Source: Chitinophaga terrae (ex Kim and Jung 2007)
GTDB taxonomy: Bacteria > Bacteroidota > Bacteroidia > Chitinophagales > Chitinophagaceae
DNA: 64,000 nucleotides
Assembly (NCBI RefSeq): GCF_900107795.1
Contig: NZ_FNRL01000007.1
Location: 95,033 to 159,032, forward strand
Reading direction: 5' to 3'
Positions 32,896-41,035 of this stretch are shown one piece after another. A model generated the notes under the pieces. That model did no database searches and had not been told where the DNA came from. It saw only the letters and a list, made by a program, of their open reading frames with translations. The position numbers and the translations under genes are program-made. How positions within the stretch are numbered: the first letter of the stretch is position 1; every line of letters starts with the position of its first letter.

Positions 32896-33696
32896 TTATT
32901 GTTCCTGCTGGAGATACGACAGGAATTTCTGCATCCCTTGCCGTTTTGCCGGTGTCAGCGGGTAGCTGATATCGCGGGTGTAATAAGTGGTCAGATCGTA
33001 TGTTTCATACGGATTTTCGGCAACGACGGCAGGGATATTATGTACCCCGATGCTGTTGGCGTCGTTGAACTGTTTGATGAATTCAGCGGGCAACGCTTTA
33101 TTGGCTATCCACGCTGCAAATACGAAAGGAAGGCTGGTAAAGCGGTTCCAATGTTCTGCCAGGTCATAGATAAAGGGAGAAACCTTTCTTTGTTCCAAAG
33201 CACGGTCGCCTATCACTACCCCCGCATCTGTGCCTTTAATCAGGTCCTGGAACCTGCCTTCCGCTTCGATGAAGGTTACATCCAGCTTCCAGTATTCTTT
33301 TACCAGCACCTTCAGCAAAGCAACAGATGTTCTGCTCTGGTAATCCAGGTAGATACGTTTAATAGCATTTAATGGCACTTCGCTGAACATACAAACGGAA
33401 GCTACCGGTCCTTCCGCTCCTATACAATAGTCAGAGATGATATGGTATTCTTTTAATTTAGGAATGATTGCTACCGGTACCAGGGCTACATCTACATCCC
33501 CATCTACCAGCTGCTGGGCAATTTTGGCAGGATAATCTACCGACAGATCAATCATATCCATCACCGGGTGGTCCCTAAATCCGAACAATAATGGCTTGGT
33601 ATTCAAATAACTTACAGCCGCAACTTTTACTTTCCGTTCCAATTTCAGTACTTTTGAGGCTGCAAAAGTAAACAAATCCCTGTTAACAAATGCCAA
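32896..33696 (-). CDS. mqnA: Chorismate dehydratase MqnA (futalosine menaquinone pathway)
   Basis: Converts chorismate to 3-enolpyruvylbenzoate, entry to the futalosine route for menaquinone, the respiratory quinone of Bacteroidota. Family signatures are VAAVSYLNTKPLLFG near the N-terminus and DVDVALVPVAIIPKL; the periplasmic-binding-protein fold continues to the end. The first about 18 residues (MAFVNRDLFTFAASKVL) are not typical, and a -7-like box TACTTTTG (complement of 33663-33670) lies inside them. Translation may instead begin at a TTG at 33642 (LERKVKVAAVSY). It is divergent from purB. Confidence 0.9.
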   Translation of the reverse strand: MAFVNRDLFTFAASKVLKLERKVKVAAVSYLNTKPLLFGFRDHPVMDMIDLSVDYPAKIAQQLVDGDVDVALVPVAIIPKLKEYHIISDYCIGAEGPVASVCMFSEVPLNAIKRIYLDYQSRTSVALLKVLVKEYWKLDVTFIEAEGRFQDLIKGTDAGVVIGDRALEQRKVSPFIYDLAEHWNRFTSLPFVFAAWIANKALPAEFIKQFNDANSIGVHNIPAVVAENPYETYDLTTYYTRDISYPLTPAKRQGMQKFLSYLQQEQ

Positions 33697-33782
33697 AAGG
33701 CGAATTCTTATCCCGGTTCCAGGATGTGAATAGAAATTGTTATCATTAAAAATGTTAATTATAATATCGGAATATATACATT

Positions 33783-35123
33783 ATGCAACTACAACCACTA
33801 ACTGCTATTTCTCCGCTGGACGGGCGTTACCGCAATCAATTAGAAGAGCTGTCTAACTATTTCTCGGAATTTGCGTTGATCCGTTACCGTGTAATGGTTG
33901 AGGTAGAGTACTTTATCGCCCTGGGCGAGCAAAAGCTGTTCACCTTGCCGAAAGCCAAAGTTCCCGCCCTGCGAAAGATCTACCAGGAATTCACCATCGA
34001 GAATGCGAAGTTGATCAAAGACACTGAGAAAATCACCAATCACGATGTGAAAGCAGTGGAATATTTCCTGAAGAACGAGCTGAAAAACCTGGGGCTGGAA
34101 GCCCTGCTGGAGTGGGTGCATTTCGGTTTAACATCCCAGGATATCAACAATACCGCTACCCCGCTGTTCTGGAAAGACGCAATAGAACAGGTATATATGC
34201 CCGCTTTGGCTAACCTGATACTGGAACTTAAACAATTCGGAAAATCCTGGATGAAAGTGCCAATGCTGGCAAGAACGCACGGGCAACCGGCTTCTCCTAC
34301 CATTTTAGGAAAAGAGATCCTGGTGTTCGTAGAAAGATTGCAGGGACAGATCGACCTGTTGGGTCAGATACCATTTGCAGCCAAATTCGGGGGCGCTACC
34401 GGCAACTTCAACGCTCACCACGTCGCATTCCCTAAGATCAACTGGGAAAAGTTCGGCGAAAAATTCGTTAACAAAACGCTGGGATTACAGCGAATGAGCT
34501 ATACCACCCAGATCGAGCACTATGATAATATAGCTGCCCAATTTGACACCTTAAAACGTATCAATACAATCCTGATCGACTTCTGCCGCGATGTATGGAC
34601 TTATATCTCCATGGATTACTTCAAACAGAAGATCAAGAAAAACGAGGTAGGTTCATCGGCAATGCCTCACAAGGTAAACCCTATCGATTTTGAAAATGCA
34701 GAAGGCAACCTGGGTATTGCCAACGCAGTTTTTGAGCACCTGAGCGCCAAACTGCCGGTTTCAAGATTGCAGCGCGACCTTACCGATTCAACTGTATTAC
34801 GTAACCTGGGCGTACCTTTCGGGCATACGTTGCTGGCTACAAAATCCATCCAGAAAGGATTAGGTAAACTGATCCTCAACGAAGCGAAGCTGAAAGAAGA
34901 CCTGGAAAACAACTGGGCGGTGGTAGCAGAAGCTATCCAGACAGTTCTGCGCAGGGAAAATTATCCTCAGCCTTATGAAGCGCTGAAAGAGCTGACCCGC
35001 GGCGGCGCGCAGATCACCCAGCAAACTATGCATAAGTTTATAGATGGCTTGAAGATCAGCGCAGCGCTGAAGAAAGAACTGAAAGCCATCACCCCGCACA
35101 ATTACACCGGCATCTGGCAATAA
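33783..35123 (+). CDS. purB: Adenylosuccinate lyase
   Basis: A 446-residue cytoplasmic enzyme of the fumarase/aspartase superfamily that acts twice in purine synthesis, releasing fumarate from SAICAR and from adenylosuccinate. The opening LTAISPLDGRYR and the superfamily signature SSAMPHKVNPIDFENAEGN (about residues 291-309) identify the E. coli-type PurB. TSQDINNTA holds the Thr-Ser substrate loop and HGQPASPT the general acid His. The start at 33783 gives the canonical N-terminus. A strong terminator follows 21 bp after the stop. It is divergent from mqnA. Confidence 0.97.
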   Translation: MQLQPLTAISPLDGRYRNQLEELSNYFSEFALIRYRVMVEVEYFIALGEQKLFTLPKAKVPALRKIYQEFTIENAKLIKDTEKITNHDVKAVEYFLKNELKNLGLEALLEWVHFGLTSQDINNTATPLFWKDAIEQVYMPALANLILELKQFGKSWMKVPMLARTHGQPASPTILGKEILVFVERLQGQIDLLGQIPFAAKFGGATGNFNAHHVAFPKINWEKFGEKFVNKTLGLQRMSYTTQIEHYDNIAAQFDTLKRINTILIDFCRDVWTYISMDYFKQKIKKNEVGSSAMPHKVNPIDFENAEGNLGIANAVFEHLSAKLPVSRLQRDLTDSTVLRNLGVPFGHTLLATKSIQKGLGKLILNEAKLKEDLENNWAVVAEAIQTVLRRENYPQPYEALKELTRGGAQITQQTMHKFIDGLKISAALKKELKAITPHNYTGIWQ

Positions 35124-35144
35124 TACCCGGGGCCTTAAAACATA

Positions 35145-35184
35145 TTATGCTGCCTTGAATGGAATATCCATTCAGGCAGCATAA
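35145..35184 (+). terminator. purB terminator
   Basis: Positions 35145-35162 pair with 35168-35184 over 17 bp with one bulged T (TTATGCTGCC ... GGCAGCATAA), with a five-base loop, then CTTTTTTTTG. A textbook intrinsic terminator on the plus strand. Confidence 0.92.
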
Positions 35185-35201
35185 CTTTTTTTGAACAGAG
35201 G

Positions 35202-35231
35202 GAAAAATTGCTCCAACCTATTGCAGGTTGG
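35202..35231 (-). terminator. Minus-strand terminator ending the putative small RNA
   Basis: CCAACCT (35213-35219) and AGGTTGG (35225-35231) form a 7-bp stem with a 5-base loop. On the minus strand AGCAATTTTTCC follows. It is about 250 bp beyond the yraN stop and about 190 bp after the minus-strand promoter at 35424-35453. Confidence 0.65.
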
Positions 35232-35417
35232 CTGACTCTCGAAAGCAATCCCTGCTTGAACGATCTGACGTTACCTTTTCATTCACGTCGCTTGTATTAA
35301 TTTTCTACCTGCATCATTATTAACTACGTGATAAAACCACGAAGTAAATAACCAGTTTTTTAAGGGAAGATTCCGGAATTTGATGGTATGTTTATACCAG
35401 GAGGCAGGTCGTATTTT
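35205..35417 (-). ncRNA. Putative small RNA of about 210 nt between purB and yraN
   Basis: A near-consensus promoter (35424-35453) and an intrinsic terminator (35202-35231), both on the minus strand, enclose a stretch with no credible reading frame. The predicted transcript contains several stems: TGGTAT/ATACCA with a 4-base loop (35384-35399), CACGT pairing with ACGTG about 50 nt apart plus an inner GTTAAT/ATTAAT, GACGT/ACGTC, and the terminal hairpin. Size would fit 6S RNA or a regulatory RNA, but the 5' and 3' ends do not obviously pair as in 6S. Identity unknown. Confidence 0.45.
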
Positions 35418-35423
35418 ACCCTG

Positions 35424-35453
35424 CAAAGATACCGCAAAAGCCAACAGATACAA
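35424..35453 (-). promoter_or_regulatory. Near-consensus promoter driving the putative small RNA
   Basis: Minus strand: TTG (complement of 35451-35453), 19 nt, then TATCTTTG (complement of 35424-35431) followed by CA. This is the best promoter match seen in the window, and it points away from yraN into a gene-free stretch. Confidence 0.65.
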
Positions 35454-35478
35454 GGTTTTTGACAGATTTTTTTGTTGA

Positions 35479-35829
35479 TCAGAACACATCCCTGAAATGC
35501 ACCAGTTCATAGGCGGCGCCCCGGAAAGTAATAGCAATGATGTCGAAACGGATCATTGCAGGTGCAAGATCATAGGTTAACAAATAAGCATCAGCGGCGG
35601 CCAGGATATTTTCCTTCTTCCGGGAATCAACTGCTTCTTCGGGCCATCCAAAAGTTCCGGAGCTGCGCGTTTTCACTTCTATAAAATAGATACAGGCATT
35701 GCGGCAGGCAACGATGTCTATCTCCTTTCTTCCATATTTCCAGTTCTGATGTAACACCTGGCAGTATTTCCGGACATAGGCAGCGGCGATTTTCTCGCCA
35801 CGCCGGCCAATCGTTAAATGAGCGGGCAT
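35479..35829 (-). CDS. YraN family (UPF0102) nuclease-fold protein
   Basis: A 116-residue protein with the restriction-endonuclease-like core seen in the YraN/UPF0102 family: GRRGEKIAAAYVRKY, then NWKYGRKEIDIVACRNACIYFIEVKTRSS, in which the acidic residues of EIDIV and the FIEVK motif form a PD-(D/E)xK-type site. The length is normal. The cellular role is unknown, although its fold suggests DNA or RNA processing. A minus-strand box TATCTTTG (complement of 35904-35911) upstream is its likely promoter. It is divergent from manA. Confidence 0.92.
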   Translation of the reverse strand: MPAHLTIGRRGEKIAAAYVRKYCQVLHQNWKYGRKEIDIVACRNACIYFIEVKTRSSGTFGWPEEAVDSRKKENILAAADAYLLTYDLAPAMIRFDIIAITFRGAAYELVHFRDVF

Positions 35830-35887
35830 AACTTATCAGATTAACAAACATTTATCGCATTCAATAGCTATTTCACGGTTAACATGC

Positions 35888-35911
35888 TATTTTTGCAGCG
35901 GCACAAAGATA
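35888..35911. promoter_or_regulatory. Overlapping divergent -7 boxes for manA and yraN
   Basis: Plus-strand TATTTTTG (35888-35895) points to manA. Minus-strand TATCTTTG (complement of 35904-35911) points to yraN. They are only 8 bp apart. The position of the plus box means the manA transcript begins near 35902, supporting the ATG at 35950. No convincing upstream TTG was found for either. Confidence 0.4.
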
Positions 35912-35949
35912 TCGATATCCTTGTTACTCATAAAACAGACTACCCATAT

Positions 35950-37161
35950 ATGAAGTTATTTAGATTAGAGGGCAAAGTTCAGCATTATGCCTGGGGCGGA
36001 TTTAAATACATCCCCGAACTACTGGGTCAGCCAGTGACAGACAAACCCAGTGCAGAATACTGGATGGGCGCCCACCCTAGTGCGCCTTCCACGATCACGC
36101 TGGCATCAGGCACTACTTTATTGAACCAGCTAATCCAGGAAGATCCTACCAATGCTGTTGGCCCTAAGGTTTGGGATAAATTCAGGGAGCTGCCTTTCCT
36201 CTTTAAGATCCTGGATGTAAAAGATATGCTCTCCATCCAGGTGCACCCTACCAAAGCGGAAGCTGAAAAAGGTTTTGCAAGGGAGAATGAAGAAGGGATT
36301 CCTTTAAATGCACCTAACCGTAATTACAAAGACAACAACCATAAACCTGAAATTATGGTTGCCCTCAGCGAGTTTTACCTGTTGCATGGATTTTTGCCGG
36401 AAGCGCAGCTGCTGGATATCCTTAAAAATACACCTGAATTCAGTTCCCTGGTTCCCGTGTTTGAGAAAGACGGGTATTATGGCCTGTACAAACATGTAAT
36501 GGAAATGCCGCAGGAACAGGTAGAAACGATGCTTCGCCCACTGGCCGATCGTTTGGTACCAGACTACCAGGCAGGTAAATTATCTAAAACCACACCTGCC
36601 TTCTGGGCCGCCAGAGCCGTGGTGAATGATCCGCAAAGCAACACGAAACTCGACAGGGGTATCTTCTCCATTTACTTCTTCAACATAATGAAAGTAGAAC
36701 CGGGAGGCGCCGTGTTCCAGGACGCCGGCATTCCGCATGCTTACCTGGAAGGCCAGAACGTAGAACTGATGGCGAATTCAGATAACGTATTGAGAGGCGG
36801 CTTAACGCCTAAACATATAGATGTACCTGAATTGCTGAAACATACCCGCTTTGAAGCTGTAACGCCACGCATCATCAACGGAGACCTGGGCGCCGATGGA
36901 TTGGAAAAGATCTATCCTACCCCCGCCCCGGATTTCGAAGTGAGCAAGATCCAGTTAAAAGCCGGAGACACTTACAAACACGTAGCTAAATCTGCTGAGA
37001 TCATCATCCTGATGAGCGGCAACGCTACTGTTAAAGAAAATGGTACTTCACTTGACCTGCAAAAAGGGCAATCCGTATTTACAGCATACCAGGCCAGCTA
37101 CGAGATCACTACTTCTTCTGAAGCAGTGTTGTTTAAAGCAACAGCCAACAGTAACTTATAA
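35950..37161 (+). CDS. manA: Mannose-6-phosphate isomerase, class I
   Basis: A 403-residue zinc enzyme interconverting mannose-6-phosphate and fructose-6-phosphate. The N-terminus KLFRLEGKVQHYAWGG, the SIQVHPTKAEAEKGF zinc-binding region, the DNNHKPEIMVALSEF motif and GIPHAYLEGQNVELMANSDNVLRGGLT are all hallmarks of class I phosphomannose isomerases. The start at 35950 is chosen because an upstream ATG (35884) precedes the promoter's likely transcription start and adds non-homologous residues. It links fructose-6-phosphate with GDP-mannose and GDP-fucose for polysaccharide synthesis. A perfect terminator follows. Confidence 0.95.
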   Translation: MKLFRLEGKVQHYAWGGFKYIPELLGQPVTDKPSAEYWMGAHPSAPSTITLASGTTLLNQLIQEDPTNAVGPKVWDKFRELPFLFKILDVKDMLSIQVHPTKAEAEKGFARENEEGIPLNAPNRNYKDNNHKPEIMVALSEFYLLHGFLPEAQLLDILKNTPEFSSLVPVFEKDGYYGLYKHVMEMPQEQVETMLRPLADRLVPDYQAGKLSKTTPAFWAARAVVNDPQSNTKLDRGIFSIYFFNIMKVEPGGAVFQDAGIPHAYLEGQNVELMANSDNVLRGGLTPKHIDVPELLKHTRFEAVTPRIINGDLGADGLEKIYPTPAPDFEVSKIQLKAGDTYKHVAKSAEIIILMSGNATVKENGTSLDLQKGQSVFTAYQASYEITTSSEAVLFKATANSNL

Positions 37162-37178
37162 TTTTCTCTCTCATATAA

Positions 37179-37214
37179 AAAAGCAGGTTGCTAACTAAAT
37201 AGCAACCTGCTTTT
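37179..37214. terminator. Bidirectional terminator between manA and the DUF3820 gene
   Basis: AAAAGCAGGTTGCTA (37179-37193) pairs perfectly with 37200-37214, with a 6-base loop. The stem ends in A/T runs on both sides, so it can end transcripts from both convergent genes (stops at 37161 and 37251). Confidence 0.92.
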
Positions 37215-37250
37215 GGTTTGGAGGCATACTGATATCAAATCATTGTCCTC

Positions 37251-37481
37251 TTATTTTGATTTCCTGATAGGCTCTAACAAATACATCAGACCGTTCATTT
37301 TTATCACCAACATGGTTTCCAGGAGCATGCCCAGTTTACCTTTGGGAAATCCATTACGCTGGAACCATTCCAGGTAGCTGACGGGCAAATCGCAAAGCAC
37401 TACATCTTTATATTTCCCGAAAGGCATTTTCATTTCCACCAGTTGCCTGAGGAACTGCGGGTCGGGCTGAAACATTTCCAT
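37251..37481 (-). CDS. DUF3820 family small protein
   Basis: A 76-residue protein with the DUF3820 core: MPFGKYKDVVLCDLPVSYLEWF, then GFPKGKLGMLLETMLVIKMNGL. The family has been annotated as a putative quorum-sensing-regulated virulence factor and shares the MPFGKYKG motif with some nuclease-associated proteins, but no activity is established. The start at 37481 gives a typical length. It is a single gene, convergent with manA and 49 bp after the start region of the downstream end of the lipoprotein gene on the same strand. Confidence 0.85.
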   Translation of the reverse strand: MEMFQPDPQFLRQLVEMKMPFGKYKDVVLCDLPVSYLEWFQRNGFPKGKLGMLLETMLVIKMNGLMYLLEPIRKSK

Positions 37482-37530
37482 ATCCTTTAAGTTTAGGCTG
37501 TTGCAAATTTAAAGGATAATAGCAAGTAAT

Positions 37531-38172
37531 TTACTTTAAGAGACCGGATTGCTGCAGTGCATCCGAAACCCTTGCTGCGTAAGCCTTCGCAAAAGATTCC
37601 AGGCTGCCAGGGTTATAGGTCTCCGACTGGCCAGACCATACCAGCTTACCTCCATCACTCAAATCATAAAGGTTGCTTTCCAGGAAATAAGTTTTATCGG
37701 TAGTGTAATAACCAGGAGAGTAAAGCGATCCGTACATATATCCATAATAACGCCAGAAGCCTCCATACCAGCCATAGGCGGGATAAGGAGCATAACCAAC
37801 TGTACCTGGCACATAACGCAGTTCAGATTCTTTCCGGATCAGCGAAACTGTTAGCACTGCATTATACCCTTGTGAAGTGATCTTTTCGGTAGCGGCAGTT
37901 TTATCCTTTTCATCGAGGGGATTGAATTTTGGAGGGAAGATATCTACACTTCTTCCGGCCACCACGCCATGTTTCTGCAGGTCTGCCATCATTTGGGTTT
38001 CTACCGATTGTTTAGCTGCCAGGTTTGAAGTGATCGCTGCAACGAGGATGTTGTGAAACCCGCTGGCAGGCGCTTCCGGAGCCTTCCATGTTCCGGTCAT
38101 GTGCACTGAAGTGCCGCATGCACCCAATATCAGCAAGATTCCAAGTATCGCGGAAGTGATAATTGCTTTCAT
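37531..38172 (-). CDS. DUF4136-like lipoprotein
   Basis: A 213-residue lipoprotein with a signal sequence and lipobox LGAC (Cys19). The mature part begins TSVHMTGTWKAPEA and contains FHNILVAAITSNLAAKQSVE, GYNAVLTVSLI, a Tyr/Gly-rich middle (YGWYGGFWRYYGYMYG) and a C-terminal DGGKLVWSGQSETYNP segment, a pattern like DUF4136 envelope lipoproteins of Gram-negative bacteria. It is anchored to the inner or outer membrane; function unknown. It is a single gene, followed by the DUF3820 gene on the same strand. Confidence 0.75.
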   Translation of the reverse strand: MKAIITSAILGILLILGACGTSVHMTGTWKAPEAPASGFHNILVAAITSNLAAKQSVETQMMADLQKHGVVAGRSVDIFPPKFNPLDEKDKTAATEKITSQGYNAVLTVSLIRKESELRYVPGTVGYAPYPAYGWYGGFWRYYGYMYGSLYSPGYYTTDKTYFLESNLYDLSDGGKLVWSGQSETYNPGSLESFAKAYAARVSDALQQSGLLK

Positions 38173-38303
38173 AAAATATGATTTTTATGCTTAGTGTCTT
38201 ATCTCTTAAACACGAGGACCTGAAAAAGGTTTATCAACGGAAAATACCCTAAATGCGATTTCCCATCAAGCTCAAATACAGTGCAGTGCAAGGGTTTGTT
38301 AAA

Positions 38304-39179
38304 TTATTCAGTGAGGCGGCGCGCACAGGCTACCCGGTAAAACTCGTACCCTTTCTCTGTTCTTTCGGGTAAATAGCGTTGACGATAACTGGTAGCGCTT
38401 TCATCTTCTACCAGTTCGAATTGATAGCTGTTCAGGTAGGCCGGTAAAGCAGCCGGGTCAAAACCGGTCAGCCATTCCTCTTCCAGTTCATTAAGGTCGC
38501 TGAGTAATTTTTCTGCGCCTTCATAACGCGAAGGATCTTCTAAAACGTCTTTATTGACATAGGTGAAAATGACAGTAGAACCCGGGGTAAAGCGCCGCAG
38601 GAAATCGAAGGTATTGTCTATTGCTTCCTGGGTGAGGTAGTTAGTCACGCCCTCCCAAATAATAGTGGTGGGTATGGAGAAATTGAAGTTATTGATAGCG
38701 CTGAGTTGATCGAGGCTTTGTTTGTTGAAGTCGATCTGGTGGTAGAAGACTTTCTCCGGTATCAGGCGTTTAGACAGCCTTTTCAGTTTATAAGCGGCCG
38801 TGAGCGGATGATCTATTTCAATCACCTTCAGCTGTTTTAAGAAAGGCAATCTTAAACACCTGGTATCGAAGCCGGCCCCAAGTATAAACACCTGCTGGTT
38901 GCCTGCTTCTATTGTTTGCTGCAACAGGTCATCGATATACCTGGTTCTTGCCAGGCCGGAAGAGAGGGCGCCGGGGATGCGTTTACGGATCTGCTTTTCG
39001 ACCATACCTCTCCAACCAGGTATGAATTTGCTTAAATATACATGAAGTTTGAACTGGTTATCAAGGAAGTTGATCGCAAAAGGGTCGGTGAATAATCTGT
39101 TATTCTTCGGGCGGGTAGTTTCCAAAGCCCTGAAAAGCGCCATATATTGCGCCGTTCGACTCGAGACATCATCTTTCAT
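38304..39179 (-). CDS. Class I SAM-dependent methyltransferase, PPM1/LCM family (TIGR00027)
   Basis: A 291-residue methyltransferase of the leucine carboxyl methyltransferase-like family found in bacteria. It shows the family's N-terminal TAQYMALFRALET segment, the SAM-binding loop VFILGAGFDTRCLRL and EIDHPLTAAYK, and IIWEGVTNYLTQEAI later. Related proteins act on small molecules, including fatty acids or polyketides; the substrate is unknown. It is divergent from the Lrp regulator at 39331, so the regulator may control it. Confidence 0.87.
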   Translation of the reverse strand: MKDDVSSRTAQYMALFRALETTRPKNNRLFTDPFAINFLDNQFKLHVYLSKFIPGWRGMVEKQIRKRIPGALSSGLARTRYIDDLLQQTIEAGNQQVFILGAGFDTRCLRLPFLKQLKVIEIDHPLTAAYKLKRLSKRLIPEKVFYHQIDFNKQSLDQLSAINNFNFSIPTTIIWEGVTNYLTQEAIDNTFDFLRRFTPGSTVIFTYVNKDVLEDPSRYEGAEKLLSDLNELEEEWLTGFDPAALPAYLNSYQFELVEDESATSYRQRYLPERTEKGYEFYRVACARRLTE

Positions 39180-39280
39180 TCTACCTAGGATTTTGTGACC
39201 ATAATTTAATCAAAAAAAATCATATAGGCGCGTCAAAATGGGGATATGCAGGGTAGCTCATCCGCTTTTATTTGGAATAA

Positions 39281-39317
39281 TTCTAAAAAATTACATAATT
39301 TTAGAAAAAATTCTAAA
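39281..39317. promoter_or_regulatory. Lrp operator: TTCTAAAA inverted repeat plus a third half-site
   Basis: TTCTAAAA (39281-39288) faces TTTTAGAA (39299-39306) over a 10-bp AT-rich spacer, and a further TTCTAAA lies at 39311-39317, 14 bp before the Lrp start codon. AT-rich inverted repeats close to their own promoters are typical for Lrp/AsnC autoregulation. The same site could act on the divergent methyltransferase gene. Confidence 0.5.
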
Positions 39318-39330
39318 CCTGCTTATTAAA

Positions 39331-39804
39331 ATGAGCCAACCGTTGAATATTGACAAATTAGATCTACAAATTATTTCAGAGATGTCTACAGACGCCAGCA
39401 TCTCTTATGCGGAGCTTGGTAAAAAGCTGTTTGTATCTGGTGGCACTATCCATGTACGTATCAAAAAGTTGCAGGAATTGGGAGTGATCAAAGGTACCCG
39501 TTTGCAGGTGAACCTTAGAGCGATCGGCTTTGATGTTTTAGCGTTCATAGGGATTTACCTGGAAAAGAGTTCTTTATATGAATCAGTTGCCAAACAGCTG
39601 TTAAAGATCCCGCAGATAGTAAGATTGAATTACACAACGGGTTCATACAGTATGTTTGCAGAGATCATCTGCAGGGATAGCAGCGAGTTAAGGAAGATCT
39701 TGCAGGAAGACCTGCAGCATATCAAAGGAATTGAAAGAACAGAAACTATTATTTCTCTTGAAGAGAGTTTTTCAAGACCTGTGAATGTAAGCGAAGTAAT
39801 GTAA
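39331..39804 (+). CDS. Lrp/AsnC family transcriptional regulator
   Basis: A 157-residue regulator. The N-terminal helix-turn-helix (LDLQIISEMSTDASISYAEL and GGTIHVRIKKLQELGVIKG) leads into a RAM-type ligand/oligomerisation domain (FIGIYLEKSSLYES to the end). The start MSQPLNIDK at 39331 is chosen over 39238, since the longer version would cover the operator repeats and adds unrelated residues. The length equals that of Lrp-type proteins. It is divergent from a methyltransferase gene and followed by a terminator. The amino acid effector is unknown. Confidence 0.92.
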   Translation: MSQPLNIDKLDLQIISEMSTDASISYAELGKKLFVSGGTIHVRIKKLQELGVIKGTRLQVNLRAIGFDVLAFIGIYLEKSSLYESVAKQLLKIPQIVRLNYTTGSYSMFAEIICRDSSELRKILQEDLQHIKGIERTETIISLEESFSRPVNVSEVM

Positions 39805-39809
39805 CATAA

Positions 39810-39830
39810 AAGGGAGCCGCTGGCTCCCTT
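39810..39830. terminator. Terminator after the Lrp gene
   Basis: AAGGGAGCC (39810-39818) and GGCTCCCTT (39822-39830) form a perfect 9-bp stem with a 3-base loop, followed by ATTTTTTATTT. It serves the Lrp gene and, by its symmetry, probably also the convergent methyltransferase gene ending at 39836. Confidence 0.88.
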
Positions 39831-39835
39831 ATTTT

Positions 39836-41005
39836 TTATTTATCTTTTCTCCTTGTACCGGCATACAGCTCATATTCCAGTAACCGGCAGTCGAGGGTAC
39901 TGTTATAGAATTCGATCCTCCTGTTTGGATTCAGTCTTATTTTCTTTGCCAATTCAAGGTTTCCTGTAAAGATATAGCCGAAATATCCCCCGCATTTTTG
40001 TTTAAGGAAATCGCCGATGCGGCTGTAGGTAGCTTCCAGCTCCTTTATTTCTCCCAGCCTAAGCCCATATTCAGGATTCATATATACGACACCGTTAGTA
40101 TTCTCCGGCACCGGCGTGGCCTCGAAGTCGCAGGTTTTAAAAGTGATAAGATCTGCTACCCCTGCTGCTTTGGCATTTTTACGGGCGTTGATGACCGCCA
40201 TTTCACTCAGGTCGCTGGCAATGATCTTCAACCCTGGCACATCTTTTATTTGTTTTTCCAACCTGGCGCGTTCCAGCAGGTATACTTCTTCATCGTACCC
40301 GATGAAATGCATGAACGCGTAGTTGTTGCGGAAGAGTCCTGGTCTCGTATTGGTGGCAATGAGAGCAGCTTCTATGGCTACGGTGCCGGAACCGCACATG
40401 GGATTGACGAAAGGGCTTTTACGGTCCCATTTTGTAGCGAGAATGGTGGCGGCAGCCAGCGCTTCCAGCATAGGAGCCCGTCCCGGGATCTTGCGGTATC
40501 CATGCCGGGCAAGCGAATCGCCCGAGGTATCAAGGAATACTTCGGCATCTTCATTCTTCCAGAACAGGTTGATCACGACGCCCGACAGCTCTGCGCCTGT
40601 AGACGGGCGTTTGCCTGTTTTTTCCCTTAACCTGTCAACAATCGCATCTTTCACCCTGAGGTTGGCGAACATGCTGTTGTTGATCGTATCATTCAATACG
40701 TTGCTGGTAATGGAAAGATATTTATCAGGAGAGATAATTGTTTCCCAGGGATATTGGTGTAAAGAATCGTAGATATCGTTGGCATCCTGCGCCTTGAACT
40801 GTTTAAGGCTGTACAGCACCTGGCTGGCGCAACGAAGATTGAGATTAAGCCTGATGCAATCGTTGATGGAGGCGGTGATCCTGACTCCCGTTACAAAAGT
40901 TTCTTCCACAACAAAGCCCAGCTCTTTGATTTCCTGTTCCAGGAAGGGAGTAAGGCGTTTATTGCAGGTAACGGTAACCGCTCCTTTTTTTGTGTATAAA
41001 GACAT
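39836..41005 (-). CDS. THUMP-domain class I RNA methyltransferase (RlmL N-terminal type)
   Basis: A 389-residue protein. An N-terminal THUMP domain (about residues 5-155) is followed by a Rossmann methyltransferase domain with the RlmL/TrmN signature NPMCGSGTVAIEAAL and IIASDLSEMAVINAR. It would methylate guanine N2 in 23S rRNA or tRNA using SAM. The catalytic motif, usually NPPYG, reads NPEYGLRLG. The second domain of E. coli RlmL (RlmK) is absent, as usual outside gammaproteobacteria. It is preceded by map, with a 30-bp gap. Confidence 0.9.
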   Translation of the reverse strand: MSLYTKKGAVTVTCNKRLTPFLEQEIKELGFVVEETFVTGVRITASINDCIRLNLNLRCASQVLYSLKQFKAQDANDIYDSLHQYPWETIISPDKYLSITSNVLNDTINNSMFANLRVKDAIVDRLREKTGKRPSTGAELSGVVINLFWKNEDAEVFLDTSGDSLARHGYRKIPGRAPMLEALAAATILATKWDRKSPFVNPMCGSGTVAIEAALIATNTRPGLFRNNYAFMHFIGYDEEVYLLERARLEKQIKDVPGLKIIASDLSEMAVINARKNAKAAGVADLITFKTCDFEATPVPENTNGVVYMNPEYGLRLGEIKELEATYSRIGDFLKQKCGGYFGYIFTGNLELAKKIRLNPNRRIEFYNSTLDCRLLEYELYAGTRRKDK

Positions 41006-41035
41006 AAGGCGGCAAATTTACCACCTTTTGTCTTA

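Noticed and set aside
35283..35537. 84-codon minus-strand frame overlapping yraN end
   Set aside because: It crosses the promoter of the putative small RNA and the yraN coding end in another frame; no protein-like features.
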